From: JAKQDH01 sp029558835
Lineage (GTDB): Bacteria > Planctomycetota > Phycisphaerae > UBA1845
Assembly: GCA_035356615.1 (NCBI GenBank)
Contig: DAOQSN010000006.1
Span: 62,001-126,000 of the forward strand
DNA length: 64,000 nucleotides
Direction: 5' to 3'
The translations under genes and the position numbers were made by a program. The notes under the pieces were generated by a model. That model was not told the DNA's origin. It searched no databases and saw only the letters and a program-made list of their open reading frames with translations. Shown here in pieces: positions 42,446-52,200 of the stretch; within the stretch, counting starts at the first letter, position 1; each line of letters begins with the position of its first letter.

Positions 42446-42787
42446 GTTCTTCCAACCAGCGCAAGTGACAATGTGCGTCGCCCGGCGTCCGCTGGCTCCG
42501 TACCCGCCGCCGGATAGTATCGTCCAACCGACCGGGCCGCCAGAGTTAGCGGGCGGGTCGCAGGTGGGCCGACGCCGGGGAGAGGCCGGTGCACGGTGCA
42601 GCCGGACGACTTGGCGGGAGCAACTGCGGGAATGCAGAATGCAGAAGGCACGATTCAGAAAGAGGAGTGCGCGGGCGGCTCGACGACGTACACCGGGGAG
42701 GTCGGACTGATGGCCTGCTCCAAGCGGGGGCGCCTTCCTGGCGGCGGGACTGCTGCTGCAACGAACGGTCACTCCATCACGGGAGGA
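42446..42787. other. Spacer upstream of apgM
   Basis: It contains AATGCAGAATGCAGAAGG near 42631, an inverted match to 41219-41232. No gene is seen. Confidence 0.45.
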
Positions 42788-42820
42788 GCATGGCGGCGCT
42801 GCGCTTGGCCATGCCACCCG
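42788..42820 (+). repeat. REP-like palindrome, family B copy 2
   Basis: GCATGGCGGCGCTGCGCTTGG followed by CCATGCCACCC. Arms GCATGGC/GCCATGC pair across a GC-rich loop. Confidence 0.75.
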
Positions 42821-42910
42821 GGTTCTGCACCTGGATCCTGCGTGGCTGCACTACCACCTGCCGGGCTTCGGAGGCGGGTCGCGGGGGGCTGACAACGGGC
42901 GCATGTTGCG

Positions 42911-43318
42911 TCAACCTTCGAGCATGGTAGCGATGTCGCCGAAGGTGGGCATGCCGGTGAGGGGGTACACGGGGTTGTTGCCTTCATCGAGTCGCAGCAC
43001 CCGCGGCCGGAACCGCCCGTGGCGGACTTCCGCGTCCTCGACCCAGGCATAGGTCATGATGATGAGCCGGTCCCCGATGCAGCCGAGGCGGGCGGCCGCT
43101 CCGTTGAGCACGATCCGACGGGAGCCCGGCGGCTCCGCAATGGCGTAGGTCTCAAAACGGGCGCCGTTGTTGACGTCGGCGACGAGCAGCTTCTCGTAGG
43201 GAAGAATGCCGACGGCGTCCATCAGTTCCGCGTCGATGCCCAGGCTGCCTTCGTACTGAACGTCGCCGTCCGTTACGCACGCCAGGTGCAACTTGGATTT
43301 CAGCATCTCGATCTTCAC
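42911..43318 (-). CDS. panD: Aspartate 1-decarboxylase
   Basis: 135 residues from the GTG at 43318 (VKIEMLKSKLHLACV), which aligns with the MIRTMLQGKLHRVKV start of known PanD. The self-cleavage site is Gly24-Ser25 in VQYEGSLGID, exactly the family position. IVLNGAAARLGCIGDRLIIMTYAWVEDAEV forms the conserved C-terminal strands. After autocleavage the new pyruvoyl group decarboxylates aspartate to beta-alanine for pantothenate and CoA; coaD of the same pathway is at 21790. GAGGA precedes the start. No pan genes are adjacent. Confidence 0.95.
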   Translation of the reverse strand: MKIEMLKSKLHLACVTDGDVQYEGSLGIDAELMDAVGILPYEKLLVADVNNGARFETYAIAEPPGSRRIVLNGAAARLGCIGDRLIIMTYAWVEDAEVRHGRFRPRVLRLDEGNNPVYPLTGMPTFGDIATMLEG

Positions 43319-43430
43319 GGGCAGCGTCCTCGCACAGCGATCTTGAGGCATATTATGCCAGGAACGGTGGGAATGTCAAAGCCTCGCGGGCAGGCCGGCA
43401 TGCGTTTGCAGCAGCCATCCCACGGCGGGA

Positions 43431-43462
43431 AGGCATGGCGGCCTGCGCTTGGCCATGCCACC
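43431..43462 (+). repeat. REP-like palindrome, family B copy 3
   Basis: GGCATGGCGGCCTGCGCTTGG followed by CCATGCCACCC; arms GGCATGGC/GCCATGCC. The surrounding spacer 43319-43780 shows no gene. Confidence 0.75.
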
Positions 43463-43780
43463 CTGGCTTCGCTACCGGCATTCCACGTCGGCCGCGGGGA
43501 ACGGATGCTGCTGCGCCGGAAGGGACAGGCCCGCTGACTCAGCCGCGCACCCGGGCCCGCCCCGTCACTGGAGTGCTACGGTGCCGGTCTCATTTCGAGG
43601 CTCCGCCTTGAGGACCTAACATCGGGCGCGTACACTGCTGGACCCTGCACAGGGCGGACTATGCCTGCCCCGAGAGGGCGGGGCATGGCGGAAGCAGGTG
43701 GGGACGGGAACGGCGGCGCGGTTCGATCCCGAACCCTGCGCGAAGGTTGCCCCCCGCAGCCGGGGATGGAGGAGAATGCC

Positions 43781-44842
43781 TTGCGGACGGAGAGCTACGA
43801 GTTCCTCAAGCGTATCGTGGAGACGGCCTCGCCGTCCGGGTTTGAGCAGCCCGTCCAGCGGATCGTGCGAACGCGCATGAAACGCTACGCCGATTCGATC
43901 GAGACGGACGTGCATGGCAACGTGGTCGTAGCGCAGAACCCGGGGGGGGCGCCGCGCGTCATGCTCGCGGGACACTGTGACCAGATCGGGTTAATGGTTA
44001 AGCACATCGACGAGTACGGCTTCCTGTTCTTCGCGGCCATTGGCGGGATTGATCCCGGGGTGCTGCCGGGGACGGCCGTTATTGTGCACACGCAACATGG
44101 CCCCGTGGACGGCGTGGTCGGGCGCAAACCGGTGCATATGCTGAAGCCGGAGGAGCGTGGAGCGAAGGTTGAACTGCGGGACCTATGGGTGGACATTGGC
44201 GCGAAGGACCGGAAGGACGCGCAGCGGGTGGTCAGCGTCGGCGACCCGATCACGTTCCGCACGCAGCTTGTGCACCTGGGGCAGGACCTGGTAACGGCGG
44301 CCGCGTTTGACAACAAGTGCGGCGTCTGGGTGGTGATGGAGGCATTGCGGCTGTGCTCGATCAAGAAGCTCCGCTGCGCCCTCTTCGCCGTCAGCACAGT
44401 GCAGGAGGAGCTTGGTCTGCGCGGGGCGCGAACCTCGTGCTTCGGACTGGACCCGCAGGTGGGTATCGCGGTGGACGTGGCGCACGCCAGCGACTACCCC
44501 GACGTGGACAAGCGCATCAACGGCGAAGTGAGTCTGACGAAGGGGCCGGTCATCAGCCGCGGGGCCAATATCAACCCGGTCCTCGAGGGTGTGCTGGTGG
44601 AGACGGCACGGCGCAAACGCCTGGCGTTCCAACTGGAGGCCGAGCCGGGCGGGACCGGTACGGACGCCAATGCCATGCAGTTGAGTCGGTCCGGGCTGGC
44701 GACGGCGCTGATCAGTATTCCGAATCGCTATATGCATACGCAGGTCGAGGTAGTCAGTTTGTCGGACTTGCAGGCGGCCGCGGGACTGCTGGCGGAAGCC
44801 GTGGCGCGCATCACGCCGAAGCTGCGTTTCATTCCCTCGTAG
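43781..44842 (+). CDS. M42 family aminopeptidase (deblocking/glutamyl)
   Basis: 353 residues from the TTG at 43781, which has GGAGGAG 7 bases upstream; an in-frame ATG at 43766 (MEENALRTES) is the alternative. M42 signatures: FLKRIVETASPSGFEQPV at the start, the metal ligands VMLAGHCDQIGLMV (His), AAAFDNKCGVWVVMEA (Asp), TVQEELGLRGARTS (Glu-Glu, catalytic), IAVDVAHASDYP (Asp) and IPNRYMHTQVEVVSLSDLQA (His). M42 enzymes are dodecameric cytoplasmic dizinc peptidases that remove N-terminal residues. It lies 9 bp upstream of the phosphatase gene and is probably co-transcribed. Confidence 0.9.
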   Translation: MRTESYEFLKRIVETASPSGFEQPVQRIVRTRMKRYADSIETDVHGNVVVAQNPGGAPRVMLAGHCDQIGLMVKHIDEYGFLFFAAIGGIDPGVLPGTAVIVHTQHGPVDGVVGRKPVHMLKPEERGAKVELRDLWVDIGAKDRKDAQRVVSVGDPITFRTQLVHLGQDLVTAAAFDNKCGVWVVMEALRLCSIKKLRCALFAVSTVQEELGLRGARTSCFGLDPQVGIAVDVAHASDYPDVDKRINGEVSLTKGPVISRGANINPVLEGVLVETARRKRLAFQLEAEPGGTGTDANAMQLSRSGLATALISIPNRYMHTQVEVVSLSDLQAAAGLLAEAVARITPKLRFIPS

Positions 44843-44851
44843 AACGGACCG

Positions 44852-46645
44852 GTGAGAGACGTGGACAAGCCGTGCACATGTGCGAACGTCACGCACGCGG
44901 GACGCGAGCTGGCCGATCTGGTGAGCGTGCAAACGCTGCGGCAGTTGCAGGAACGCTTCGCCGCGCTGGGCCGCGTGTCGATCTGGATTTGTGGTGCCGA
45001 TGGTCACCTGGTCACGGAGCCGGTGTGGGGGCATGACTTCGCCCGGCTCATCGGGGAATCCGCGCGGGGGCGGGCAGCCGTCGAGGCCCACATCGCGGCG
45101 CTGGCGCAGGATCCGTTTGCCCAGGGGCGGTCCGTCTGTTTCGAGCGCGCGGCCCTTTATGTTGCCCCGATCGTCCACCGCCAGCGCCGGGTGGGCGCCA
45201 TCGTGGTCGGGCCGCGCCCCAACGGACGGGCCGAGCCCGCTACGGTGCAGGCGTTGGCGAGGCAGTGCGACGTTGACCCCGACCGCCTGCTGGAGGCGGC
45301 GGCCGCTATCGAACCCTGGAGCAACGATGCCCAGCAGGCCACCTATCGCTTTGCGGACTCCCTGGCCGACGTCATCGCCCTGCTCTACGGGCAAGCGATC
45401 GAAATCAACAATCAGCTTGCGGATTTGAACACCGTCTACTCTCTGGCGGAGATGCTGGCCGGCACGCATGACTTGCAGGAGATTCTCGACCTGACCACCC
45501 GCAACGTCGTGGAGGCGTTGAAGGTGAAGGCCTGTGCGATCCGTCTGCTGGACGAGGACCGGCAGGAGCTGGTCATCAAGTCCGTCTGCAACCTCTCACC
45601 GGAGTATCTGGCAAAGGGCCCGGTGCTGGTGGGCGCGAACGCGATCGACACGGCCGCCCTGGCCGGGGAGACCGTGTACATCGACGACGCGCCCAACGAT
45701 CCACGGGTACAGTACCGTGAGGACGCGCGGCGCGAGGGTATCGTCAGCGGTCTGTGCGCGCCCATGACGTACCGCGGTCGGACCGTTGGTGTCATTCGGG
45801 TGTACACGGCCGAGCGGTACGTGTTCGCGGAGGCGGAGGCCGCCCTGCTGCGCGCGATCGGTTCCCAGGCGGCGACGGCCATTCTGCACAGTCGCATGTA
45901 CGCCCAGCGTGCCCGGGCGGAGCAGGTCCAGCGGCAGCTTGAGGTGGCCGGCCAGATTCAGCGACGCATGTTGCCCGTGCGCCCGCCGGCGCACGCGGCG
46001 TTCGACTGCGCGGCCGTGTATCATCCCACCCTCGAACTCGGCGGCGATTTCTATGACTTCGTGGAGCTGCCCCAGGGCAACATCGGTGTGTGCATTGCGG
46101 ACGTGATGGGCAAGGGGCTGCCGGCCGCCCTGCAGATGGCGTCGATTCGTTCGGCGTTGCGTGCCCAGGCGAGCTGGATCTACGACCTGGACGAGACGAT
46201 CGTGCGCGTGAATCAGGACCTCTGCCGGGACACGCTGGTCGGCGAGTTTGCCACGCTCTTCTACGGGGTATTGACGCCGGACGGTCGCCGGTTGACCTAT
46301 TGCAACGCCGGACACGACCCGCCGCTGCACCTGCGCGGGGAGCGGTTCACCGAGCTGGCAACCGGCGGCATGGTCATCGGCGTGAACCCGGAGTCGCGCT
46401 TCGAGCGCGGGTTGCTGACGCTCCAGCACGGCGACGTGCTCGTGCTGGCCACCGACGGAGTGCTGAACGCGGTCGACTTCAGCGGGCAGGTATACGGGCG
46501 GGAGCGCTTCCGGGCCTCGATCCTCCGCCACCGTCAGCTTGACGCGCAGCACCTGGCCGCCCAGTTACTCTGGGACCTGCGGCGCTTTGTGGGCCTGGCC
46601 GAGCAGGCGGATGATATCACGCTGGTCGTAGTCAAGGTCCGCTGA
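44852..46645 (+). CDS. PocR-like/GAF sensor with C-terminal PP2C (SpoIIE) phosphatase
   Basis: 597 residues, GTG start 9 bp after the aminopeptidase. 1-175: a PocR-type ligand-binding region (SVQTLRQLQERFAALGRVSI, WICGADGHLVTEPVW). About 210-355: GAF domain (LAEMLAGTHDLQEILDLTTR). 365-597: PP2C/SpoIIE domain with GGDFYDFVELPQGNIGVCIADVMGKGLPAALQMA, YCNAGHDPPLHL, LVLATDGVLNA and ADDITLVVV, carrying the metal-binding Asp residues. Such RsbU-type phosphatases dephosphorylate anti-anti-sigma factors. No partner STAS or RsbW gene is adjacent. Confidence 0.92.
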   Translation: MRDVDKPCTCANVTHAGRELADLVSVQTLRQLQERFAALGRVSIWICGADGHLVTEPVWGHDFARLIGESARGRAAVEAHIAALAQDPFAQGRSVCFERAALYVAPIVHRQRRVGAIVVGPRPNGRAEPATVQALARQCDVDPDRLLEAAAAIEPWSNDAQQATYRFADSLADVIALLYGQAIEINNQLADLNTVYSLAEMLAGTHDLQEILDLTTRNVVEALKVKACAIRLLDEDRQELVIKSVCNLSPEYLAKGPVLVGANAIDTAALAGETVYIDDAPNDPRVQYREDARREGIVSGLCAPMTYRGRTVGVIRVYTAERYVFAEAEAALLRAIGSQAATAILHSRMYAQRARAEQVQRQLEVAGQIQRRMLPVRPPAHAAFDCAAVYHPTLELGGDFYDFVELPQGNIGVCIADVMGKGLPAALQMASIRSALRAQASWIYDLDETIVRVNQDLCRDTLVGEFATLFYGVLTPDGRRLTYCNAGHDPPLHLRGERFTELATGGMVIGVNPESRFERGLLTLQHGDVLVLATDGVLNAVDFSGQVYGRERFRASILRHRQLDAQHLAAQLLWDLRRFVGLAEQADDITLVVVKVR

Positions 46646-46700
46646 CCTGGCCTGCCTTGGACCCGGCGGGCGCCACGGCCCCGGGGGCGGGCGCATAGAC

Positions 46701-46736
46701 ACGCCCCACGTCTTCATGGCAAAAGGCGTGGGGCGT
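46701..46736. terminator. Hairpin terminator candidate after the phosphatase gene
   Basis: ACGCCCCACG (46701-46710) and CGTGGGGCGT (46727-46736) form a perfect 10-bp stem, with TCTTCATGGCAAAAGG as the loop. CTTCCCTC follows on the plus strand, a weak U-tract. It lies between the plus-strand phosphatase stop and a convergent minus-strand operon, so it may serve both. Confidence 0.6.
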
Positions 46737-46895
46737 CTTCCCTCGCCGAGGCGGGGAAAGGCGGCGAATCCCGGTGGGGACCGGCCGCGTGCAAGGAGTC
46801 GTATGTAGAAGTCACCTTGGGGTGACGCCGGGCCACGCGCCTGCCCGCCGACAGACCGGCGGGCCGTTCCCGTGGTTACCTTCCTCTCCGCGAGG

Positions 46896-46928
46896 ACATG
46901 GCGGCGCTGCGCTGGGCCATGCCACCCG
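46896..46928 (+). repeat. REP-like palindrome, family B copy 4
   Basis: ACATGGCGGCGCTGCGCTGGG followed by CCATGCCACCCG. It lies in the 46646-46975 spacer. Confidence 0.72.
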
Positions 46929-46975
46929 TTGCTCCCCTGTTGCTCAACATCAGTTCCCCGGTAATCCGGAGCTGC

Positions 46976-48565
46976 CTAGCTGCCGAGAATCTCCTCCACC
47001 TGGGCCTTGTCGACGTCGGTGATGTACGGGATGCCGCTGATGCTCGCCGCCTCATGGGTCAAGGCCGCCAGGTCGTCGCGGCTGATGTACTCCAACGCGA
47101 ACTTGCGGCTGCCGCACATGAGCTGGCGAAGCCCCTGCGCCAGGCGCTCGTAATACGTGTAGAGCCCAATGGCCCCCGGCGGCACGCGGTTGAACTCCTC
47201 GTCACCCAGTTCCTTACGCAGCTCGCCGGCGGTAACAAAGATCTCGTCGATCGTGGTCCCGAAGCGCTCGACGTAAACGGGCAGTTGCCCGTCGCTGATG
47301 GCGCGACCGATGGTCTTGCCGACCATGGCGGCCGCGATCGGCGAGCGGGCCATGCCGACCAGCCTGACGTACGGTGCGCCCATGGCCAGGCCCTTGAAGA
47401 TCTGGTCCTCGAAGGTGAAGCCGCCGGCCACCGCCACGGCGGGCAGCTTGTACTTGCGTTCCGCCAGGCGCCGGCAGTACTGGTACAGGAGCGAGTGCAG
47501 CTCGACGGGCGGCACGCCCCACTCGTTCATCATGCGCCACGGGCTCATGCCGGTCCCGCCGCCGGCGGCGTCCACGGTGAGCAGATCGAGCTTGTACTTG
47601 GCAGCGAACAGGACGGCCCGCGCCAGGTCGGCGGGTCGATAGGCACCCGTCTTCAGGAAGACGTACTTGGCGCCGGCCTTGCGCAGCTCCTCGACGCGTT
47701 TGGCGAAGCCTTCCTCGCTCACCATGCCCACCCGCGAGTGCCGTTCGAACTCCTTGAACGCCCCGTGTTCGAAGGCCTTGATCACGTGAGCGTCGGTGGG
47801 ATTCGGCAGCACGACGTAGCCGCGCTCATAGAGCATCTGGGCCTTCTTGAGGTTGTTGATCTTGACCTCGCCGCCGATGTCCTTGGCGCCCTGCCCCCAC
47901 TTCAGTTCCACGCACTCGACGCCCAGCTTGTCGACCGCGTACTCCTGCACCGCCAGCCGGGTGTCTTCGATGTTCGCCTGGCAGATGATGGCGCCGTAGC
48001 CCTGCCGCTGGTGTTCCTTGAACAGGCTGACGCGGCGCTTGAGGTCCACCGTGTCGACGACCCGACCGCCCTTGATCACGGCTTCCGGGTCCATGCCGAC
48101 CACGTTCTCGCCGATGGTCAGGCCGGTACCGGCCAGGGCCGACCCGACGGCCAACCCCTCCCAGTTGTTCTTGGCGATGTTCGTTGAGCCGATCCCCGGG
48201 ATGATCCACGGATAGCGGAACTTGATGCCGCGGTCGTGCCCGAACAGCACCTCCAGGTTGACCGCTGGGAAGATGGCCTTGTCGCTGTTCGCCTCGATGC
48301 CATGGGCGCCGACGGCCGTCCCCATGATGTTGAAGTGCGAGTAGTCCACCGGGTACGTCTTCTCGGCGGCCGTCGTGATCACTCCGAACGGTTGCGGATA
48401 GATCACCTCGTGGCCGCGATAGGCGGACTTACCGATCTCGCACATGCCGATGCAGCCGTCCACGCACGTCACGCACATGCCGGAGCTGGGCGTGACGGAA
48501 CCTTCGGTGCGGTTCTTGGTCAGCGTGGCCGCCGAACTGTTTACTCTAGAGAGTGTCATGGACAT
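46976..48565 (-). CDS. GOGAT FMN-domain protein (glutamate synthase-related)
   Basis: 529 residues from ATG 48565, with GGAGGT 9 bases upstream. N-terminal CVTCVDGCIGMC (C-x2-C-x3-C-x3-C) suggests an iron-sulfur site. The remainder is the FMN TIM-barrel of glutamate synthase large subunits: IPGIGSTNIAKNNWEGLAVG, VVDTVDLKRRVSLFKEHQRQ, CVELKWGQGAKDIGGEVKIN, LLTVDAAGGGTGMSPWRMMN, VAVAGGFTFEDQIFKGLAMG. The amidotransferase and GXGXG domains are absent, as in the FMN-only archaeal GltB2 form. It lies 20 bp after the HoxU-like gene, so it ends the redox operon. The substrate is unknown. Confidence 0.88.
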   Translation of the reverse strand: MSMTLSRVNSSAATLTKNRTEGSVTPSSGMCVTCVDGCIGMCEIGKSAYRGHEVIYPQPFGVITTAAEKTYPVDYSHFNIMGTAVGAHGIEANSDKAIFPAVNLEVLFGHDRGIKFRYPWIIPGIGSTNIAKNNWEGLAVGSALAGTGLTIGENVVGMDPEAVIKGGRVVDTVDLKRRVSLFKEHQRQGYGAIICQANIEDTRLAVQEYAVDKLGVECVELKWGQGAKDIGGEVKINNLKKAQMLYERGYVVLPNPTDAHVIKAFEHGAFKEFERHSRVGMVSEEGFAKRVEELRKAGAKYVFLKTGAYRPADLARAVLFAAKYKLDLLTVDAAGGGTGMSPWRMMNEWGVPPVELHSLLYQYCRRLAERKYKLPAVAVAGGFTFEDQIFKGLAMGAPYVRLVGMARSPIAAAMVGKTIGRAISDGQLPVYVERFGTTIDEIFVTAGELRKELGDEEFNRVPPGAIGLYTYYERLAQGLRQLMCGSRKFALEYISRDDLAALTHEAASISGIPYITDVDKAQVEEILGS

Positions 48566-48585
48566 CGAGTCGATACCTCCGTGGG

Positions 48586-49263
48586 CTAATCCTTCACAAT
48601 CTCGCAGGCAACGCAGGGGTTCATGTAACACATCATGTCATCGAACCGTTCCTTCTCGACGCAGGGCGGGCTGAGGTTGGCGCAGCCGCCACAGATCGCC
48701 TTGTCCGGTTCGGTGTACGTACAGCGGAGCTGACAGGCGGGGCAGACGTAGATGCAACCGCCGCAGAGTCGGCAGACCTCGGATTTGATGTCAAAGGGTG
48801 TGCCCAGGCTGCGGGTGGAGCCGCGGCCGCGGAAGCCGATCGCCTTGGCCATCATCTGCTCTTCGCACATGCGCACGCAGAGACCGCAGAGGATGCAGTC
48901 CTCGTGCTCCTGGCGGAAGCGCTGCTGCCGCACCTGGTGCGCCGACGCCAAGTCCTGGATCACCTTCGACTGCGGGCAGGACGCCAGCAGCAGCTCCAGC
49001 ACCATCTTGCGGGCCCGCAGGACGCGCGCCGAGGCCGTCCGCACGCGCAGGCCCTCTTCCGCCGGGTACGTGCAGGAGCTGACCAGCTTGGCCTTGGGCC
49101 CCTCGCCGATCTCCACCACGCACAGGCGGCACGCGCCGTAGGGCGACAAACCCTCCATGTGGCACAGGGTGGGAATGGGGAAACCCAGGAAGCGGGCCGC
49201 CTCCAGGACCGTCGTCCCCTGCTCCACCTCAACCCGCAAACCGTTGATCGTCAGCGTGATCAT
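48586..49263 (-). CDS. NuoG/HoxU-like 2Fe-2S and 4Fe-4S electron-transfer subunit
   Basis: 225 residues from ATG 49263, overlapping the NuoF-GltD stop by four bases. 2Fe-2S ferredoxin domain with Cys34, Cys45, Cys48 and Cys64. The usual NuoG His-Cys3 cluster motif is not seen. Two 4Fe-4S motifs follow (CILCGLCVRMC at about 123-133; CRLCGGCIYVC at about 164-174). The C-terminus has extra cysteines (CPACQLRC, CGGC, CMNPCVAC-like). HoxU/NuoG N-terminal-type subunits relay electrons in NAD(P)-linked hydrogenases and complex I; no hydrogenase subunit is present. Confidence 0.88.
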   Translation of the reverse strand: MITLTINGLRVEVEQGTTVLEAARFLGFPIPTLCHMEGLSPYGACRLCVVEIGEGPKAKLVSSCTYPAEEGLRVRTASARVLRARKMVLELLLASCPQSKVIQDLASAHQVRQQRFRQEHEDCILCGLCVRMCEEQMMAKAIGFRGRGSTRSLGTPFDIKSEVCRLCGGCIYVCPACQLRCTYTEPDKAICGGCANLSPPCVEKERFDDMMCYMNPCVACEIVKD

Positions 49264-52200
49264 GCCGTAACTCCCGCGGTCGCCTGCGCCGGCACCGCGT
49301 CTTCCTTCGGCTGTGTGAACTCCAGGTCGCAACGCAGGCAGCGCCGGGCCTCCCGAGTGGCGTCCTCGACGGACAGGGAGAGCTCTACTTCGTTGAAGTC
49401 CCGACGGCGCGCCGCCGGAGCCACCACCGGCGGCTCCACCCGGTTGGCCTCCGCCAGGGCGTCGTCGTCCAGTTGCACCGGTTCAACGTAGACCTCCGGC
49501 AGCAACGGCACCCCCGGTTGTTTCAGATCCTCGCCGCGCAGGTAACGCCCGATCATCGTCGCGGCCTTCTTGCCCGCCGCGATAGCCTGCACGACGGTAT
49601 TGGGCCCCGTGACCACGTCCCCGCCGGCGAACACCCCCGCCCGCGAGGTCGCCAGCGTCGCCGGGTCCATCTTCACCGTGCCCCAGTCCGTCACCTCGAT
49701 GCCCATTGAGTTCATGAACTCGATGGCCGGAACGTCTCCGATGGTGACGATCAGCGTATCCAGCAGGAACACGTGCTCGGTGCCGGGAATCGGAACGGGC
49801 TTGCGCCGGCCGCCGGCATCGACCTCACCCAACCGGTTGCGGACGCACTCGATGCCGGCCAGGCGTCCCTTGTCCGTCAGGATGCGGACGGGGGTCATCA
49901 GCGTCTCGAGCTTGACGCCCTCCTCGAGCACCGAGTCAATATCCTTCTTCTGGGCGGGCATCTCGTCGCGGGTGCGCCGATAGAAGATCGTGACGCTGTC
50001 GACGCCCTCCTGCCGCAGGGCGACGCCCGCGGCGTCCACGGCGCTGTCGCCGCCGCCAATGACGCCGACCCGTCCCCGGGCCTGCTTCTGACCGCGGAGG
50101 TTGAAGGACTTGAGAAACTCGATCGCGGGGAAGACGCCCGGCACGTCCTCACCCTTGAGGTTCAGGGCGCGGCTCTTGTGCGCCCCGATGGCCAGGAACA
50201 CCGCCCGATAGCCGTCGTTGAGCAGCTCGTCGATCGTGATGTCCCGCCCCAGGGCCGTGTTGCACTTCAGCGTGACGTTCTCGTCGAGCAGTGACTTAAT
50301 CTCCTTACCCAGGGTGTCCCGCGGCAGACGATAGGCCGGGATGCCGCTGACGAGCATGCCGCCCGGCTGGGCATCCGCCTCGAAGACCGTGGAGGCGTAC
50401 CCCGCCAGGGACAGGTAGTGGGCGGCCGTCAGTCCCGCCGGCCCGGAGCCGATGATGGCCACGCGCGGCCCACCCGGCTGCACCGCCTTCGTCCTTCGCG
50501 GCCGGTAGACGGACGGATCCACCCGATCGGTCACGAACCGTTTCAGGGCCCGGATGGCGATGGGCTGTTTGCCGGCCGTGCCGCTGCGGCAACGCGACTC
50601 ACACGGGTGCGAGCACACGCGGCCACACACCGACGGAAACGGGTTCGCCTCCCGGATCGCCTGGTAGGCCTGCTCGTACTCCCCACGGGCGACGTGGGCG
50701 ACGTACCGCCAGGCCTCCGTGTCGATCGGACAGGCCGCCTGACAGGGGGCTCCCACGAGGTCCTTGCACACGAACGCCCGACACTTCTTCTCGTAGACGT
50801 GCTCCTCATACTCCTCGCGGAAATACCGCAGCGTGCTCAAGACGGGGTTGGAGGCGGTCTGCCCCAGCCCGCACATCGTCGTATCCTTAACCGCGAGCGC
50901 GAGTTCCTCCAGCAGGTCCAGATGTTCGAGCGTGGCCTGGCCCTTCGAGATGTCGTCGAGAATCTCGTACATCCGCTGCGTGCCCTTCCGACACGTGAAG
51001 CACTTACCGCACGATTCGTCCTTCAGGAAGTTCATGAAGTACTTGGCGACATCCACCATACAGGTGTTCTCGTCCATGACGATCATGCCGCCGGAGCCCA
51101 TGATCGACCCAGCTTGCGCCAGGCTGTCGTAGTCGATGGGCAGATCAAACCTGCTGGCGGGGATGCACCCGCCGGAGGGTCCGCCGGTCTGCACGGCCTT
51201 GATCTTCGCTTTCCCCGGCGGTCCGCCGCCGATGTTGTGGACGACCTCGCCGAGGGTGGTGCCCATGGGCACCTCCACCAGACCGGTGTTCTTAATCTTG
51301 CCGACCAGGCTGAAGACCTTGCAGCCGCCGTTGCCCTTGGTTCCCATTTCCGCGAACTTCGCGGCCCCCATGCGGAAGAGCAGCGGCACGTTGGCCCAGG
51401 TCTCGACGTTGTTGATGGCGGTCGGTTTGCCGTTGATCCCTTTCTGAACCGGGAACGGCGGGCGCTGGCGGGGTTCACCCATCTTGCCTTCGATGGAGCG
51501 GATGAGGGCGGTCTCCTCGCCGCACACGAACGCCCCGGCGCCGCGCACGATCTTAATGTCGAAGGCGAAACCCGTTCCCAGGATGTCGTTACCCAGCAGC
51601 CCCAGGTCGTGGGCCTGTCGCAACGCGATGGTCAGATGCTTGATAGCGAGCGGATACTCGTTGCGGACGTAGACGACGCCCTGCGTCGCGGACACCCCGA
51701 ACGCGCCGATCAGCATGCCCTCGATGATGCTGTGGGGGTTGCCTTCCAGGATGCTGCGGTCCATGTACGCACCGGGGTCACCCTCATCGGCGTTGCAGAC
51801 CAGGAACTTGCCGCGGTCCTTGGGCTGTCGGGCAAGCATCTCCCACTTGAGGCCCGTGGGGAAGCCCGCTCCACCGCGACCACGCAACGCCGAGCGCTTG
51901 ACCTCCTCCACCACCCACTCCCGGTTGCGCCTCGACAGCACCTCCTCGAGGGCCTGGTAGCCCCCGTGGGTGATGTAGTCATACACGCGAATGGGGTCGA
52001 TCTTCCGGTTCATCTCCAGCAGGGTGCGCTGCTGGTTCTTGAAGAAGGGGATATCATCGCAGCGCCGGAACTTCTCGCCGGTGACGGGGTCCCGGTACAG
52101 CAGGTCCTCCACGTAGGCGTCCGCCAGGACCGCTTGCACCAGCCGGGGTACGTCCTCCAGGGCCACCCGGGCGTAGAACGCATTCTGCGGCTCGGTGAGC

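Noticed and set aside
46976..48565. Complete glutamate synthase large subunit
   Set aside because: At 529 residues it lacks the class II amidotransferase and the C-terminal GXGXG domain.
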